Shown piece after piece: positions 10,068-19,350 of a DNA stretch of 37,500 nucleotides. A program made the translations under genes and the position numbers. Numbering within the stretch: position 1 is the first letter of the stretch; every line of letters begins with the position of its first letter. This DNA is from Prorocentrum cordatum (lineage: Eukaryota > Sar > Dinophyceae > Prorocentrales > Prorocentraceae): contig CAUYUJ010006557.1 in NCBI GenBank assembly GCA_963575745.1, positions 17,501 to 55,000 of the forward strand. The letters are read 5' to 3'. Under the pieces are notes generated by a model. It made no database searches. It was not told the origin of the DNA and saw only the letters and a list, made by a program, of their open reading frames with translations.

Positions 10068-10878
10068 TCAGAACCAGACACGATGCATCATTGTTTCCTG
10101 ACCAGCGCCGCATCGAGGACAGACTCCGTCAGAAAGGTAGCCAGCCTGCCGAAGCCGTGCTTCGGGCCAACATCCACTACATACAGTGCAAGCCGGCAGC
10201 GCCGCACCCTGATGGAAGCCGTCGGACACAAGCTTCCTATACATGCGCCTGAACACAGTAAAATCGAAACCTTCATCGGCACCGACCTCGCAATAGTGAT
10301 TGCTTGCATCCGTCCAGCTCTTCAAAGAAACCGCATGCTTCACACATAAATCCAGGAAGTACAGGAAATCGGACTTCTCAGCATCAAGCACCAGCATGGG
10401 GGGTTCTCCATCTTGTCGGGGACAGGGGCCCCCAGCCTAGATCCAGAAGAGTAGCCACCATTGCAGCAATAGGGCCCTTCACCGTCGCCCAGCGACGGTT
10501 GGGTGCCAGGGGGGGCAGCCTAGCCTGCACAGGGGCCCACGTCCGAGTCGCACCATTCCGAAGGCCCAGGGACAAAGACTTCCAAATGCACGCCAGGGCC
10601 CCAAGCTGCTCTCTTCGGAGTCTATACGAGGGGTCGCCGGCATACAGATGGCGAATAGCCAACGCGGTCGAGGTACACATCCCAGGAGACCAGAAGCCCG
10701 AACACTTAGCAGCAGAAGCACGGAAGGACTGGACCCCTGAGACAGGCAATCCCAAGACACTGTGACTCCAAGTACCGACACTCAACACGCCAGGGTTGAA
10801 CACCTTCCGAGACCTTCCGCACAATTTAGCCAGATACTGCAACTTTCTAGCTCTCCTGAAAGCCGTCCTCTTCCTCAA
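10068..10878 (-). pseudogene. LINE post-RT region with Cys/His finger
   Basis: Continuation of the RT thumb (RKRTAFRRARKLQYLAKLCG) from 10878, reading to a stop at 10384. A shift at the G6 run 10398-10403 then moves to the frame that begins MLVLDAEKSDFLYF at 10397. This second part ends in a finger CPRCGAGQETMMHRVW, the CxxC...H pattern that follows the RT in this type of element. An in-frame TGA at 10068-10070 separates it from the RNase H frame, which continues unchanged. Confidence 0.8.
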
Positions 10879-12591
10879 TCTAACCTTCCAAGCGCACTTC
10901 TCCTCCCAGCCGCCGACATCACTCCAAGGTCCTTCATGGCCTCGGAGGCGCGAACAGGGATATCCATCCGCTTGAACTCATCAACTACAGCACGCTGCAG
11001 GGGCGCAGAAAATGCCACTACTCCGCTCCTCGTGGAGGCCTTGCATCCACATGCAGTGACGTCGCGAAAGAATTGGAGCACAGCAGACGGTACCACACTC
11101 ATGATATACTTACTCGTGCCAAACGCAAACTGCGCGATGTCATCCACATACGACTGCACAGGAACACGCGGAAGGCGGTGGTGCGCACGGTGCAAGACAT
11201 CATGCAGCAAGGCTTTTACCCAAGGCATAGATTGCGTACAACCAGCAAGGATAGAATTACCTGTGGGGATAACCTTGGACAACATACCTTCAACTTCCAA
11301 AACGCGAGGAGCGGAATGCACAAGGACCCCCAGGTACAACAACATCGGAGGATACTCTAGCTTCAAAGCCACTTGCACAAGCATGGAGACAACCACGCTG
11401 TCGAAAAACGGTTCCATGTCCCAATGGACGGCCAACGATTCAAAGGACTGGTTGCCAGCCACCTCGAAGCACAGGGCGCGTAAAAGGGCACTCTGAAATG
11501 CCGACGAACCTCGGACTGCACAGTCCCAAAAACCGGTTTGCTGACGATTCCATGCATCAATCATGCCACCGCGCATCCGAGCATGCACTCTGTAACATGT
11601 AGAACACTTAGACACCGCGCGATAATCGCACTCACTTTTAGGCAACATGACCATGATATTCAACAAGCATTGTGATGGGCACGTCAGCTCCTGCTCAACG
11701 TGTTGGAAGATCTGAAGGACCCCATCCAGCGCATGCGGAGGCAAAGATAGCCAAACGCGGGGAGGCCATTGATCAACTCCAAGTGCCGTCGTAGCAGAAA
11801 ATCATTGGCAGGCTTGCGCTAGATCTCTCACCTCAAGGTCAGGGGCCTCCATGGCCGCAAGTGGTGCAGAAGCCCGCAACTCTCCAAAAGACTCTTCCAG
11901 CAAACGGCGCCGCGCACTATCAGGGGTCCACCAACCTCCCCAAAAGCGCTCACGATGCTTCATCATATCTTTGGGATTCTGCACGACATCCTTAAAGCCT
12001 TTGAAGAACTGGACCGTGACCCGATGATTGGCCTTCAACCACCGGCGCAACTTGGGAGCGCCACCAGGGAGACAAGCACGAAGCCATTCGCGAATTCAAG
12101 CTTCAGTGCCAGAACGAGCTTTAGCCCACGCCTTACTACAAACTTGCGTGGCCTTGTCGACCATGTCCTGAACGCCATCAAGGGCGCTCAGGTCACCAGT
12201 CAGAGCCCCAGACCGCCAGGTAGCATCTCCAGGCTCATCCAAGGGTTTAATAAATATGTAAACAGCATTAGACAAACGATTGACAAGACTCTTCAAGCCC
12301 AAGGCATGCTTACTCCCAGGGGTCTTGCGGAAACACTTCAAGTACCCATAAAGCCGCGAATGCACCAGGGGCCAGAAGCAAAGATAACCACATGAGAGAC
12401 TTTGTTGCCTAGCCCCATGCCGCTTCAGAGACACCGAGATAGTAGCCAGCCCCAAGCCCCTCCCAAGAGCTCTCTGGAGATCCACAATAGCACAGGCCCT
12501 GGAAGCGAACACGTACTCCGCGGACCTGGACCACAACGCATAAGCCCGTGAGAGCTCAGGGGAAAGGACTTCCGAGGTATGCCTGAAAAAA
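10875..12591 (-). pseudogene. LINE linker and reverse transcriptase domain
   Basis: One reading frame, interrupted by TGA at 12096-12098 and 11802-11804, spans the linker and RT. RT motifs in order, numbered from the CTG-initiated (Met-like) residue at 11744: a TALGVDQWPPR motif just upstream, a basic YRAV..C..YRVHARMR block (motif 2), HWDMEPFFD (motif A, Asp109), IPTGNSILAGCTQS (motif B), SYVDDIAQF (motif C, YVDD at 11150-11139) and KDLGVMSAAGRRS (motif E/thumb). Catalytic aspartates are intact, although the frame is broken. It would make cDNA by target-primed reverse transcription. It ends at a frameshift near 10880. Confidence 0.9.
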
Positions 12592-12889
12592 CGCGCCAGA
12601 CACATCTCCAGGAATCAGAACCTGAGGGTCATCCTTAAGCGCCATGTTACAATAGTACAGCCAGACATGATCAGGGCCAAAAGCACGTGGAATATCACGA
12701 CACTTCACGCGCCTGGTGACCTCCATGCTAAGGACGTCGGCGTCGATCTCAGCCAGCAGGCATGCATGCGTCTTAAATGGAGCCGTCAAGACTGCCTTCA
12801 AATCAAAGGCGCGGTACACGTCTCTGGAACATACCAAGAAATCGATCATCGTCTCACCCGCGTCACAGGTGAACCCCACGCTTTTTGGA
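12556..12889 (-). pseudogene. LINE endonuclease C-terminal part, frameshifted
   Basis: Carries the end of the APE-type endonuclease: FTCDAGETMIDFLVCS and then KTHACLLAEIDAD, which hold the usual late Asp and His motifs. It is displaced from the N-terminal part by an indel at the T5 run 12882-12886 (plus strand). It ends at a second homopolymer shift (A6, 12586-12591), after which the linker frame begins. Confidence 0.8.
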
Positions 12890-13708
12890 ACCAAGGGGCA
12901 GGATCGAGCCAACGCGAACCACCCAATCTGCCAGCCCTTGAGGGTCATTATTGAAACCGCCCAGGAGGATCCAGGGGACCACCAGGGTCCGAACCAACTG
13001 ACATATATCGCGCATTCGATTCAGATTCTCAACAGCCATGCCGATGGATGCCACCAGATTACAGACACCTATCGCGATAGAGTGCCCGTCTAACTTCAGC
13101 TCCAGGAAGAGCCAGCAGGCCCCGCAGCCAACCTGAATGACCCCAGAACACTGAGTCAGGAACTTCTGAAGCGCTAAACGTTTCTGCGCGAGGAAAGCCA
13201 CCCCACCATGAGTACCTCCCCCAGGAGAATCGAGAGCAGCCTGAAACTGTGGGGCCCACCCAATAGCACGCGCATCCTTCTTCGCATTGCCCAGGCCTGA
13301 AGCCCGCGCACGGTGCTCAGCGAGAAGGAAGGCATCAACCTCGGAAACAGACTGCGACACGTGGGACTTCGTGAGAACAGACCAGGAGGTAACGTTCGCA
13401 AAGCACACCTTGATCTTCTCACGCTTTTTCCTGGCCCGCCGCCACTCGGCGGGCGCACGTTGGCTAAAGCTGCGATTCACTCCCCGATGCGCCTCCAGCG
13501 CTCGGGGGAATGGACTGGAGCTGGGAGGCCGCTGCACTACAAAGGGTGCCAAAAAGGCTCGCAGAGGCCATCCGCCTCTGGACGGCCTTGCGAGCACGCT
13601 TGCCTGCGCGGGCAGTGGCGGCGGCCTGGAGCAACTCACCATACTTCCTGGAGTCTTCAGGCCCCAGTCCTTACTCTGCAGCACGTTTGCGTAGACCACG
13701 CAGTTCAC
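12863..13708 (-). pseudogene. LINE APE-type endonuclease, N-terminal part
   Basis: The domain starts around 13420 with KIKVCFANVTSWS (Asn of motif I), then DAFLLAEHR (Glu of motif II), GGGTHGGVAFL, WLFLELKLDG and LLGGFNNDPQGL. The last motif is normally GDFN. Here the Asp is Gly, a single-base change that should abolish catalysis. It would nick target DNA to prime reverse transcription. The open frame overlaps the end of ORF1 by 38 bases in another frame. The first ~90 codons lack conserved features, and the original ORF1/ORF2 junction is not certain. The frame runs into a stop at 12863 after the homopolymer indel. Confidence 0.85.
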
Positions 13709-14711
13709 TCACCGCAGAAACTTCAGTGCCAGCATCGCTGATTTCATCATCGAACTCCATGGTGATATCCGCCTTCTGGGACTTGGCCCACATGAGCATG
13801 TTGCGCCACTGCTCCATGTTGACCGCGGACCGCCCTTTAAAGCGGCCGAGATCCTGCTCCTCGAGGGTGTGCAGGTGTTGCTCGACCCAGCCGGAGTCGA
13901 CCAGCCCCATGGGAGTAAGACCAGGTACTTGAGGACCAGCAGGAGCCGCACCCTGCCCGCCAGCACCTTCGGGTCGCGCAGGAGCACCTTCAGCGCCAGC
14001 CGCGACTGGTGGGGCTCCGCGAGCAGCCCCAGGTGCCTGGTCACGCTGAGCATCTTGGGCAGCGCGAGCATCCACCTCCGCTTGCCTCTGATCAAGCTTC
14101 TTCTTCTCCGCCCACGCGTCCTCATTGAACTGGCTAGCTTCCCCATCAGCCACCAGCTTGCGCACTTCAGCCAATCGAGCAGCCTCACGACACTGCTCGA
14201 GACCAGCACGGACTTCACACAACTGCTCCTCGAGCTTGGTGTACTTCGACTTCTGCTGCTGCAGATCTTGATTGGCAAGCCTGACGGCCTTGGCAGCATC
14301 CTCCGCCACCCGAGCCAACCGAGTACGCTCCGCGGACGCCGCACTTGCCAGCTGGGAGGCCGTCCAAGGGACCGCAGCGGGCGGCGGAGCCTGGATGAAG
14401 GCCGCCAACCCACCACGTAGATCAGGTTGGGCTGCCACCAGGAGGGCCGCCGCAGCACGAAGAACTTCACCTTGATCAGCAGGTGGAGCACCAGGCTGCC
14501 CCGCATCACGTTGGCCACCTCCAGCACCAGGAACACCAGCGCCAGCAGGAAGCCGAGGGTAGTATGCACCGCCACACACCGTGCAGCACGCATTGCCGTA
14601 GAACTTGAACTCCCAGTGCGAGCAGACACTGCACACGTCGTACTCGCCGCCATACTGCTTGCGTCGCCCCTTCCGCCACGGCGCCTGACGGTGCCAGGAC
14701 CGCCAAGACAT
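13671..14711 (-). pseudogene. LINE ORF1: zinc ribbon plus coiled coil
   Basis: 346 codons from the first ATG (14711) to TAA (13671). The frame is open further upstream, to a TAG inside the spliced leader, but has no earlier ATG. The N-terminus is basic (MSWRSWHRQAPWRKGRRKQ), followed by a four-cysteine zinc ribbon at Cys27, Cys30, Cys42/43 and Cys46. A Pro/Ala-rich stretch and a long charged Ala/Glu/Arg-rich helix with Leu repeats (likely coiled coil, about residues 120-200) follow. The last ~60 residues (EQHLHTLEEQDLGRFKGRSA..MEQWRNML) look structured. It is probably the nucleic-acid-binding protein of the retrotransposition particle. Codon use is GC-rich. It may once have been fused to, or overlapped with, the endonuclease frame. 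Confidence 0.75.
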
Positions 14712-14843
14712 GGCGCGATGGACGGAACGCACGGGATCGTGGAAATGCTCCAGCAGGAGCTCACAAACTTCACAGAAGGGCCACTGAGGAGCCTGACCTG
14801 GGCTGCCCCTCCAATGGGCGAACAAGCTGTCCTGGCCAGCTGC

Positions 14844-14858
14844 CTTGACAAATGGCAG
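14844..14858 (-). other. Possible relic spliced leader
   Basis: Directly after the intact leader, in minus-strand sense, comes CTGCCATTTGTCAAG. It matches the 3' part of the leader (GCCATTT...TCAAG) with three bases missing. Tandem degraded leaders are known from dinoflagellate genes that were retroposed more than once. Here the match is short, so the call is tentative. Confidence 0.4.
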
Positions 14859-14879
14859 CTTGAGCCAAAATGGCTACGG
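14859..14879 (-). other. Dinoflagellate spliced leader fused to the LINE 5' end
   Basis: 21 of the 22 leader bases, CC then GTAGCCATTTTGGCTCAAG, match perfectly on the minus strand. They lie directly between the GGA/TCC microsatellite and the LINE 5' UTR, about 150 bases before the ORF1 start. The leader is normally added to mRNA by trans-splicing, so its presence in genomic DNA marks an insertion made from a processed mRNA. The base 5' of the match is C and not the usual A/G/T. This could be the microsatellite junction. It is not an SL RNA gene, because no GT donor or intron part follows. Confidence 0.95.
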
Positions 14880-15045
14880 GGAGGAGGAGGAGAAGGAGGA
14901 GGAGGAGATGGAGGAGGAGCAGGAGGAGGAGGAGAAGGAGGAGGAGAGGGAGGAGGAAGAGGAGGAGGAGGGGGAGGAGGAGGAGGAGGAGGGGGAGGAG
15001 GAGGAGGAGGAGGAGGAGGAAGGAGGAGGAGGAGGAAGAGGAGGA
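14880..15045 (+). repeat. GGA microsatellite at the LINE 5' boundary
   Basis: About 165 bases of GGA/GAA purine repeat on the plus strand, abutting the first leader base. The same motif borders the other LINE end. The long Pro-, Leu- or Glu-rich frames that read from the LINE into it are artefacts. Confidence 0.95.
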
Positions 15046-15241
15046 TGAGGGCGGGTCGCCTGAAACCCTCCACTCCCAAGCAGCTGCGCCTCGCCGAGAG
15101 CGTTCTGTGGAAGTCCGGACCGTTGCGAACGGCCGCCGGAGGCCCGAGTGATGACCCGAAAACCAAACTCGGCCGCGACCCCACGGAGGAAAGCACAGGT
15201 GGCGGGTCTTCGCGAAAGGCTCAAAAGGCCTCGCGACTTTT

Positions 15242-15472
15242 GAGCGTTTTCTTAGTCGGCGTTTCGACATTGGGCGGAAGGGGGTGGTGGGGGAGGGTCT
15301 GGCTCCGAACCTCTGCGTAGTGCGACTGTTTGCAGTGCGTGCTGTGGGGGAGACTCCACCTGCTCGAAATAGTGTCCAGAAACAGCCAAGATCTACTCCA
15401 TAGGGGGGGGGGGAGGGGGGGGGGTGCGAGGGCCCGCGCCGATCGACAAAACAAGAAATAACAAAACGATCA
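15242..15472. repeat. Dispersed repeat R235, copy 2
   Basis: Same-orientation copy of 7096-7328 (see shared blocks there). As with copy 1, a foldback element lies downstream (here within 30 bases, there about 480 bases). Confidence 0.75.
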
Positions 15473-15496
15473 CCTGCTGAAACGCTTTCGAAACCT

Positions 15497-15605
15497 TATC
15501 CGAAGCCACAAGGGGCTTCTGAGAAGGCCCGAAGGCTTCTGAAAAGCCCCGCCGCCTTCTGATAGGGCCTGCCGCTTTCACTTCCCCCCTCGACGCGCCG
15601 CCGCG
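15497..15605. mobile_element. Foldback element, half copy (3)
   Basis: Only the right half is recognisable: repeated CTTCTGAGAAGGC-type palindromes and the terminus CTTTCACTTCCCCCCTCG followed by CGCCGCCGC. It shares its end with the half copy at 31925-32022. No matching left arm was found. Confidence 0.6.
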
Positions 15606-15669
15606 GCTTCGGTGGGTGAGGCCACACCTCCTCTCGTCGCGGAAAAATGTACGACTGCATGTTTCATCT

Positions 15670-16890
15670 CGGAGGTCGGGGGGTGAGATCGCAGTGGCAC
15701 GGAGAACCCCACACTGGGAAATCGGTTCGTATCGTGCTCGTCGTGCGTGTGGGCGAGGCGAAGCTGCGTGGGCGTGCGAAAAGAATGATCCCGCCGTCGC
15801 TGGGGCGACTCGGATGCAAAATACAGACCCTCTGGTGGGTGAACTGTGGCTGGGGGTGTCCTGCCGTGGTGTCTTGCGGTGACCCGATGGTGCCCCGCGG
15901 TGTCTCGCCGTGGGCGCGCGAAAGGAATGATCCCGCCGTCGCTGGGGCGACTCGGATGCAAAATACAGGCCCTCTGGTGGGTTCGCGGTGGCTGGGGGTG
16001 TCCCGTCGTGGTGTCTTGCGAATGGTGCCCTGCGGTGTCTCGCCGTGGGCGCGCGAAAGGAATGATCCCGCCGTCGCTGGGGCGACTCGGATGCAAAATA
16101 CAGGCCCTCTGGTGGGCGCGCGGTGGCTGGGGTTTTCCCGCCGTGGTGTCTTCCGGATGGTGTTCCGCGGTGTCTCGCCGTGGGCGCGCGAAAGGAATGA
16201 TCCCACCGTCGCTGGGGCGACTCGGATGCAACAACCCGGCCCTCTGGTGGGCGCGCGGTGGCTGGGGGTGTCCCGCCGTGGTCCCGCGTTATCCCGATGG
16301 TGCCCCGCGGTATCTCGCCGTGGTGTCCCGATGGTGTCTCCTGGTGTCCCGTGGTCTCCCGTGGCGTCCCGCGGTGTCCCACAAGTGTCCCGCGGTGTCC
16401 CGTGGTGTCTACTAATGTCCCGCGGTGTCCAGCCGTTATGTCTCGATGATGTCCCGATCGAGAGTCAGATCGATCGTGAGATCGATAACGACCAAGATGT
16501 GGTGAGATCGGTTGTGAAATCCATCGTTGGATCACCAATACCGAGGTCGACAGTGAAATCGGCAGTTGATAGTGAGATCGATAGTTCCGTCGATCGTGCA
16601 AGCGATAGTCAGGTCGATAGTGCGATCGATTACGGGATCGACAGCGACATCGACCGTGGGACCGATTGTGAGCTCGATTGTGAGGCCGATTGGGGTCGCT
16701 TCAGAAATGGAATGTGAAATCGGTCGAGTGAGATCGATGCTAAGATTGATCGTAAGATCGGTAATACGATCGATTGTGAGATCGACTGTGGGATTGGTAG
16801 CGATATCCGTCGTTGATTGACATCGACCGTGAAATCAATAGCGAGATCGGTTGTGAGATCGATCAAATGAGATCGGTAGTGAGATCGACT
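15670..16890 (+). repeat. Modular composite repeat, copy A
   Basis: Four parts in order. Head: 15670-15785, containing CACTGGGAAATCGGTTCG and GGGCGAGGCGAAGCTGCGTG. Array: four 135-142-bp units whose AATGATCCC anchor sits near 15784, 15926, 16061 and 16196, each with CGTCGCTGGGGCGACTCGGA, CCCTCTGGTGGG and GGTGTCTCGCCGTGG. Then a degenerate GTGTCCCG short repeat (about 16268-16440). Then a 12-bp minisatellite (16450-16890). The same order of parts recurs in inverse orientation at 21245-21910. Long frames on both strands here come from the repeats. Confidence 0.8.
16450..16890. repeat. 12-bp minisatellite (consensus TAGTGAGATCGA)
   Basis: Units keep an almost exact 12-base period over the central part (for example TAGTGAGATCGA, TAGTCAGGTCGA, TAGTGCGATCGA, TTACGGGATCGA). 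The final CGA is nearly invariant and the rest varies. It is dense in GATC and ATCGAT sites. Confidence 0.85.
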
Positions 16891-17370
16891 GTGGGATCGG
16901 TTCAGTGGGCCCTCCCGGTTCCAGTCCTAGCGACCACTCATCGCATTACAATCACCGAGCCAATGCGGCTTCTACCACGGCCACTGCGATCATTGCTATC
17001 GCAGCTGTGTGGCCCAAACAAACATTGCGCACGACACCTGCTTCCCGGTGCCATGTCTGCGGGCGGCGCAGCATCGTCATCGCGCGTCCTCGCCAACTCG
17101 AGGGCGCGTCACCAGCACCGTCGTCATCACACCCATCGCAGCTGCCAGCACATGAATCTTCTCCTCCCCGCCCCTCCTCATCACCCGATGTGTAGTCGTA
17201 TAGGTACGTATTTTCGGTCTCCTGGGGGCCTCGCCTGGCCTGGGGATCGTCAACAAACGGCTCGGGATACAAATTCGGCCCCGGCAAAAAAGGGTCCAGA
17301 CCTCTGGCGGCCCACACTGTACATAAAAAGCCATGACGTCAGAGATCTGCGGACGCAGCGATGGGAGATG
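16891..17370. other. No gene recognised
   Basis: GC-rich unique sequence. A plus-strand frame contains a CHVCG peptide, but nothing around it supports a domain. Confidence 0.45.
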
Positions 17371-17374
17371 TTCG

Positions 17375-17425
17375 GGAGGAGGAGGAGGAGGAGAAGGAGC
17401 AGGAGGAGGAGGAGGAAAAGGGGAG
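17375..17425 (+). repeat. Short GGA microsatellite
   Basis: About 50 bases of GGA/GAA purine repeat on the plus strand. Confidence 0.85.
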
Positions 17426-17596
17426 GGCGCAAGGGGGGCGGTCCATCACGGGGCGGGGACAGCGAAGCAGCCGCACGGAGCCGGTTGCCCTGGTACCCCG
17501 AGACAATTCCGTGGTGCAGACTGCCGTGCTGCGTGTCGGTGGATTCTTTGTACTGGGCCCGAGACTTGGAGCAGCTGCAGGGCGCTTAGACTTGGC

Positions 17597-17760
17597 GGCG
17601 CGCAGAAGGGGGTAGGGGGAAAGGGGGGAAGGCTTCTTAGAAAGAGGCTGAACCTTAGAAGGCGCTGGCCTCACATCTTCCGATGGGGCCCGCATCTTCT
17701 AAGGACCAGGGGTGCTTCTAAGAAGCCTTCCCCCGTCCCCCTACCCCCCTCTGCGCGTGG
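17597..17760. mobile_element. Foldback (MITE-like) element, copy 4
   Basis: Best-preserved copy. The left arm (CGCGCAGAAGGGGGTAGGGG..AAGGCTTCTTAGAA) is answered over about 40 bases on the right by TTCTAAGAAGCCTTCCCCC..CCCCTACCCCCCTCTGCGCG. The interior is related to copy 5 (GCGCTGGCC / GCGCCGGCC block). It has no coding capacity. Confidence 0.8.
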
Positions 17761-18034
17761 GGCATAGACAGCGTTGCACGCGCAATGGCCAGAACCATCA
17801 ATTTCGAACCACGAGGGCGCCGAAAACGGTGCTCTGGCTTCAGCTGTGGAAGGAAGGAGGAGGAAAGATGCCAAGGACGCCTGCGAAAGGGCCAAAAGGG
17901 CCAAAGGCCAGAATACGCTAACGCTCCGGCTGGCCGCGTGGAAGGCTCACTGACCTTGGAAGCGTCTGCGTCCAGCCTGAGACAGAAGTATTTCCCCTCC
18001 TGCTTCCCTCCCTCTGGTGGGCTGGGGGGGCGCT

Positions 18035-18190
18035 GATACAGCAACGACGTCCTCTCAAGGACGATCGGCGCACGAATTGCTCGTTCTCCTTGTCGCTCCG
18101 CCATGCATTGTGTCTCTACCGCTGGAGGAACAAAACAACTTTACAAGCATGATGCACCAAATTCCAGAAGTCCCTGCGGATTTGCAAGTT
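18035..18190. repeat. Dispersed repeat D155, copy 2
   Basis: Same-orientation copy of 4690-4845. A minus-strand frame beginning MAER is shared by both copies, but the differences fall mostly at first and second codon positions. I read it as non-coding. Confidence 0.75.
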
Positions 18191-18960
18191 TACTGTGATG
18201 CCGTTAGTTGTTCCTCCAGTCGCCCCTCGACGCCCCGTATGCGCGGGGCCGCCCCGTACACGCGGTGCCGCGACCTAGGGCCCGGCCCGCAAGGCCGCGG
18301 CTACGGACAGATGCTCTCCGGCCACGATGCAGAGGTCCGCACGGACTTTGTTTGGCTCTGAGCTGGGCCTCCCTTGGCGCCGCCTCCGAAAACTTTTGCT
18401 TTTGCAGGAGTCCCTAGCTGGATAGGGGAGGAGGCCAGGCGAGGAGGAGGAGGATGAGGAGGGATGGAGGGGCGAAGCGAAGCGAAACGCCGGAGGCGTG
18501 CGTGATCCCACGGGGAGCACGCCCGTGCCCATTAGGGCATGGCGTGGAGGTCGTTGCCTCAAACATGTGAAACATAGGCAGACTCACGTGATACCCACCA
18601 CTCAGTGCTCCCGGACGCTGATAACCACAGCAGGTCGTTTGCGCTGTTGTTTTGGTGTTGTCGTGGTTGGGTCGCTGGAGTGGGGGGAAGGGAGAGGGAT
18701 GCAGCTCGGAGAACACCACTGTCATCAGGAAATCCAGAAAAAGGGAGGCGGAGGGAGGATGCCAATGAGGGGCCGACGAGGACCTGTTCAAAAAGGGCCC
18801 GGAGGTGTCGGCCTGCAGGCAAGAAGGCCAGAAACGCCCCCCCCCCCCACACACACACATGCGCCAACGATGCTGTCCCGCACATCCCGCCCCCAAGGAC
18901 TCTCGCTCCACACCTCCCACTCACGCCTGCCCACACCCACACCGCCACCTCCCACTCTTG
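18191..18960. other. No gene recognised
   Basis: Includes a short GGA patch (18422-18465) and a poly-C/ACAC patch (18838-18858). No supported gene. Confidence 0.5.
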
Positions 18961-19110
18961 GCGGCGCGCACACGGGGGGAATAGGGGGAGGGGGGAATGC
19001 TTCTCAGGAGAAAGCTGCTTGTTCGAAAGCGCCGGCCCTGCATCTACAGACACAACCCGCGCCCTCCTAAGAAACCTTTCCCCTCCCTACCTACGCCCCT
19101 CTGCGCGTGG
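18961..19110. mobile_element. Foldback (MITE-like) element, copy 5
   Basis: About 150 bases. The left end GCGGCGCGCACACGGGGGGA..GGAATGCTTCTCAGGAG pairs with the right end CTCCTAAGAAACCTTTCCCC..CCCTCTGCGCGTGG. It is the same subfamily as copy 4. Confidence 0.7.
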
Positions 19111-19284
19111 CTGTCACTGGCGACGGTCAGCCTCGACCGCCCGCGCTGGGCGTCGCTGCCGCGTCGACACGACCCGAGCCTACCTCCTGGGGAAGAGACG
19201 CGCCAAGAAAAGTCTCCTCCCCCTGCGCGTGGCCAACGCTTTGGACGCCCGAAATGGGCACGGACAAAAAGAAATACAATGACC

Positions 19285-19350
19285 ACCAACGAATGTTGTC
19301 CAAAACTAACGGCGGCCGCTGTTGGGCAGGCGGCCGTAAGTCTCAAATGG
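19285..19350. repeat. Short dispersed repeat, copy 1 (second at 20017-20080)
   Basis: Shared block TCCAAAAC..AC.GCG....TGTTGGGCAGGCGG followed by A(T)TTGGA, in the same orientation. About 60 bases, diverged. Confidence 0.5.

Larger units (their letters stand above)
8770..14879 (-). mobile_element. Full-length, decayed dinoflagellate non-LTR retrotransposon (LINE)
   Basis: A 6.1-kb element. In sense order it has a spliced leader (14879-14859), about 147 bases of 5' UTR, ORF1 with a zinc ribbon and coiled coil, APE-type endonuclease, linker, reverse transcriptase with YVDD, a Cys/His finger, RNase H, two C-terminal zinc fingers, a stop at 8828 and a 3' hairpin. GGA/TCC microsatellites flank both ends, which hides any target-site duplication. 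It is inactive. Frame shifts fall near 13.46-13.70 kb, at A/T runs 12882-12886 and 12586-12591, near 10880, at G run 10398-10403 and near 8950. In-frame TGA stops lie at 12096, 11802 and 10068. Catalytic residues are replaced in the endonuclease and RNase H. The domain order is that of RNase H-bearing LINEs (I-like). The exact clade is not assigned. Confidence 0.9.

Noticed and set aside
14859-14879. The leader match as an SL RNA gene
   Set aside because: An SL RNA gene would have a GT donor right after the leader and an intron with an Sm site. Here the LINE 5' UTR follows.
13709-15196. A 495-codon minus-strand frame overlapping LINE ORF1 and the GGA tract
   Set aside because: It is an out-of-frame shadow of ORF1 extended by poly-Pro from the microsatellite. 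The ORF1 frame carries the zinc ribbon and coiled coil.
15393-16717. Long plus- and minus-strand frames over the 135-bp array
   Set aside because: Generated by tandem repetition. The peptides are simple repeats of the unit in each frame.
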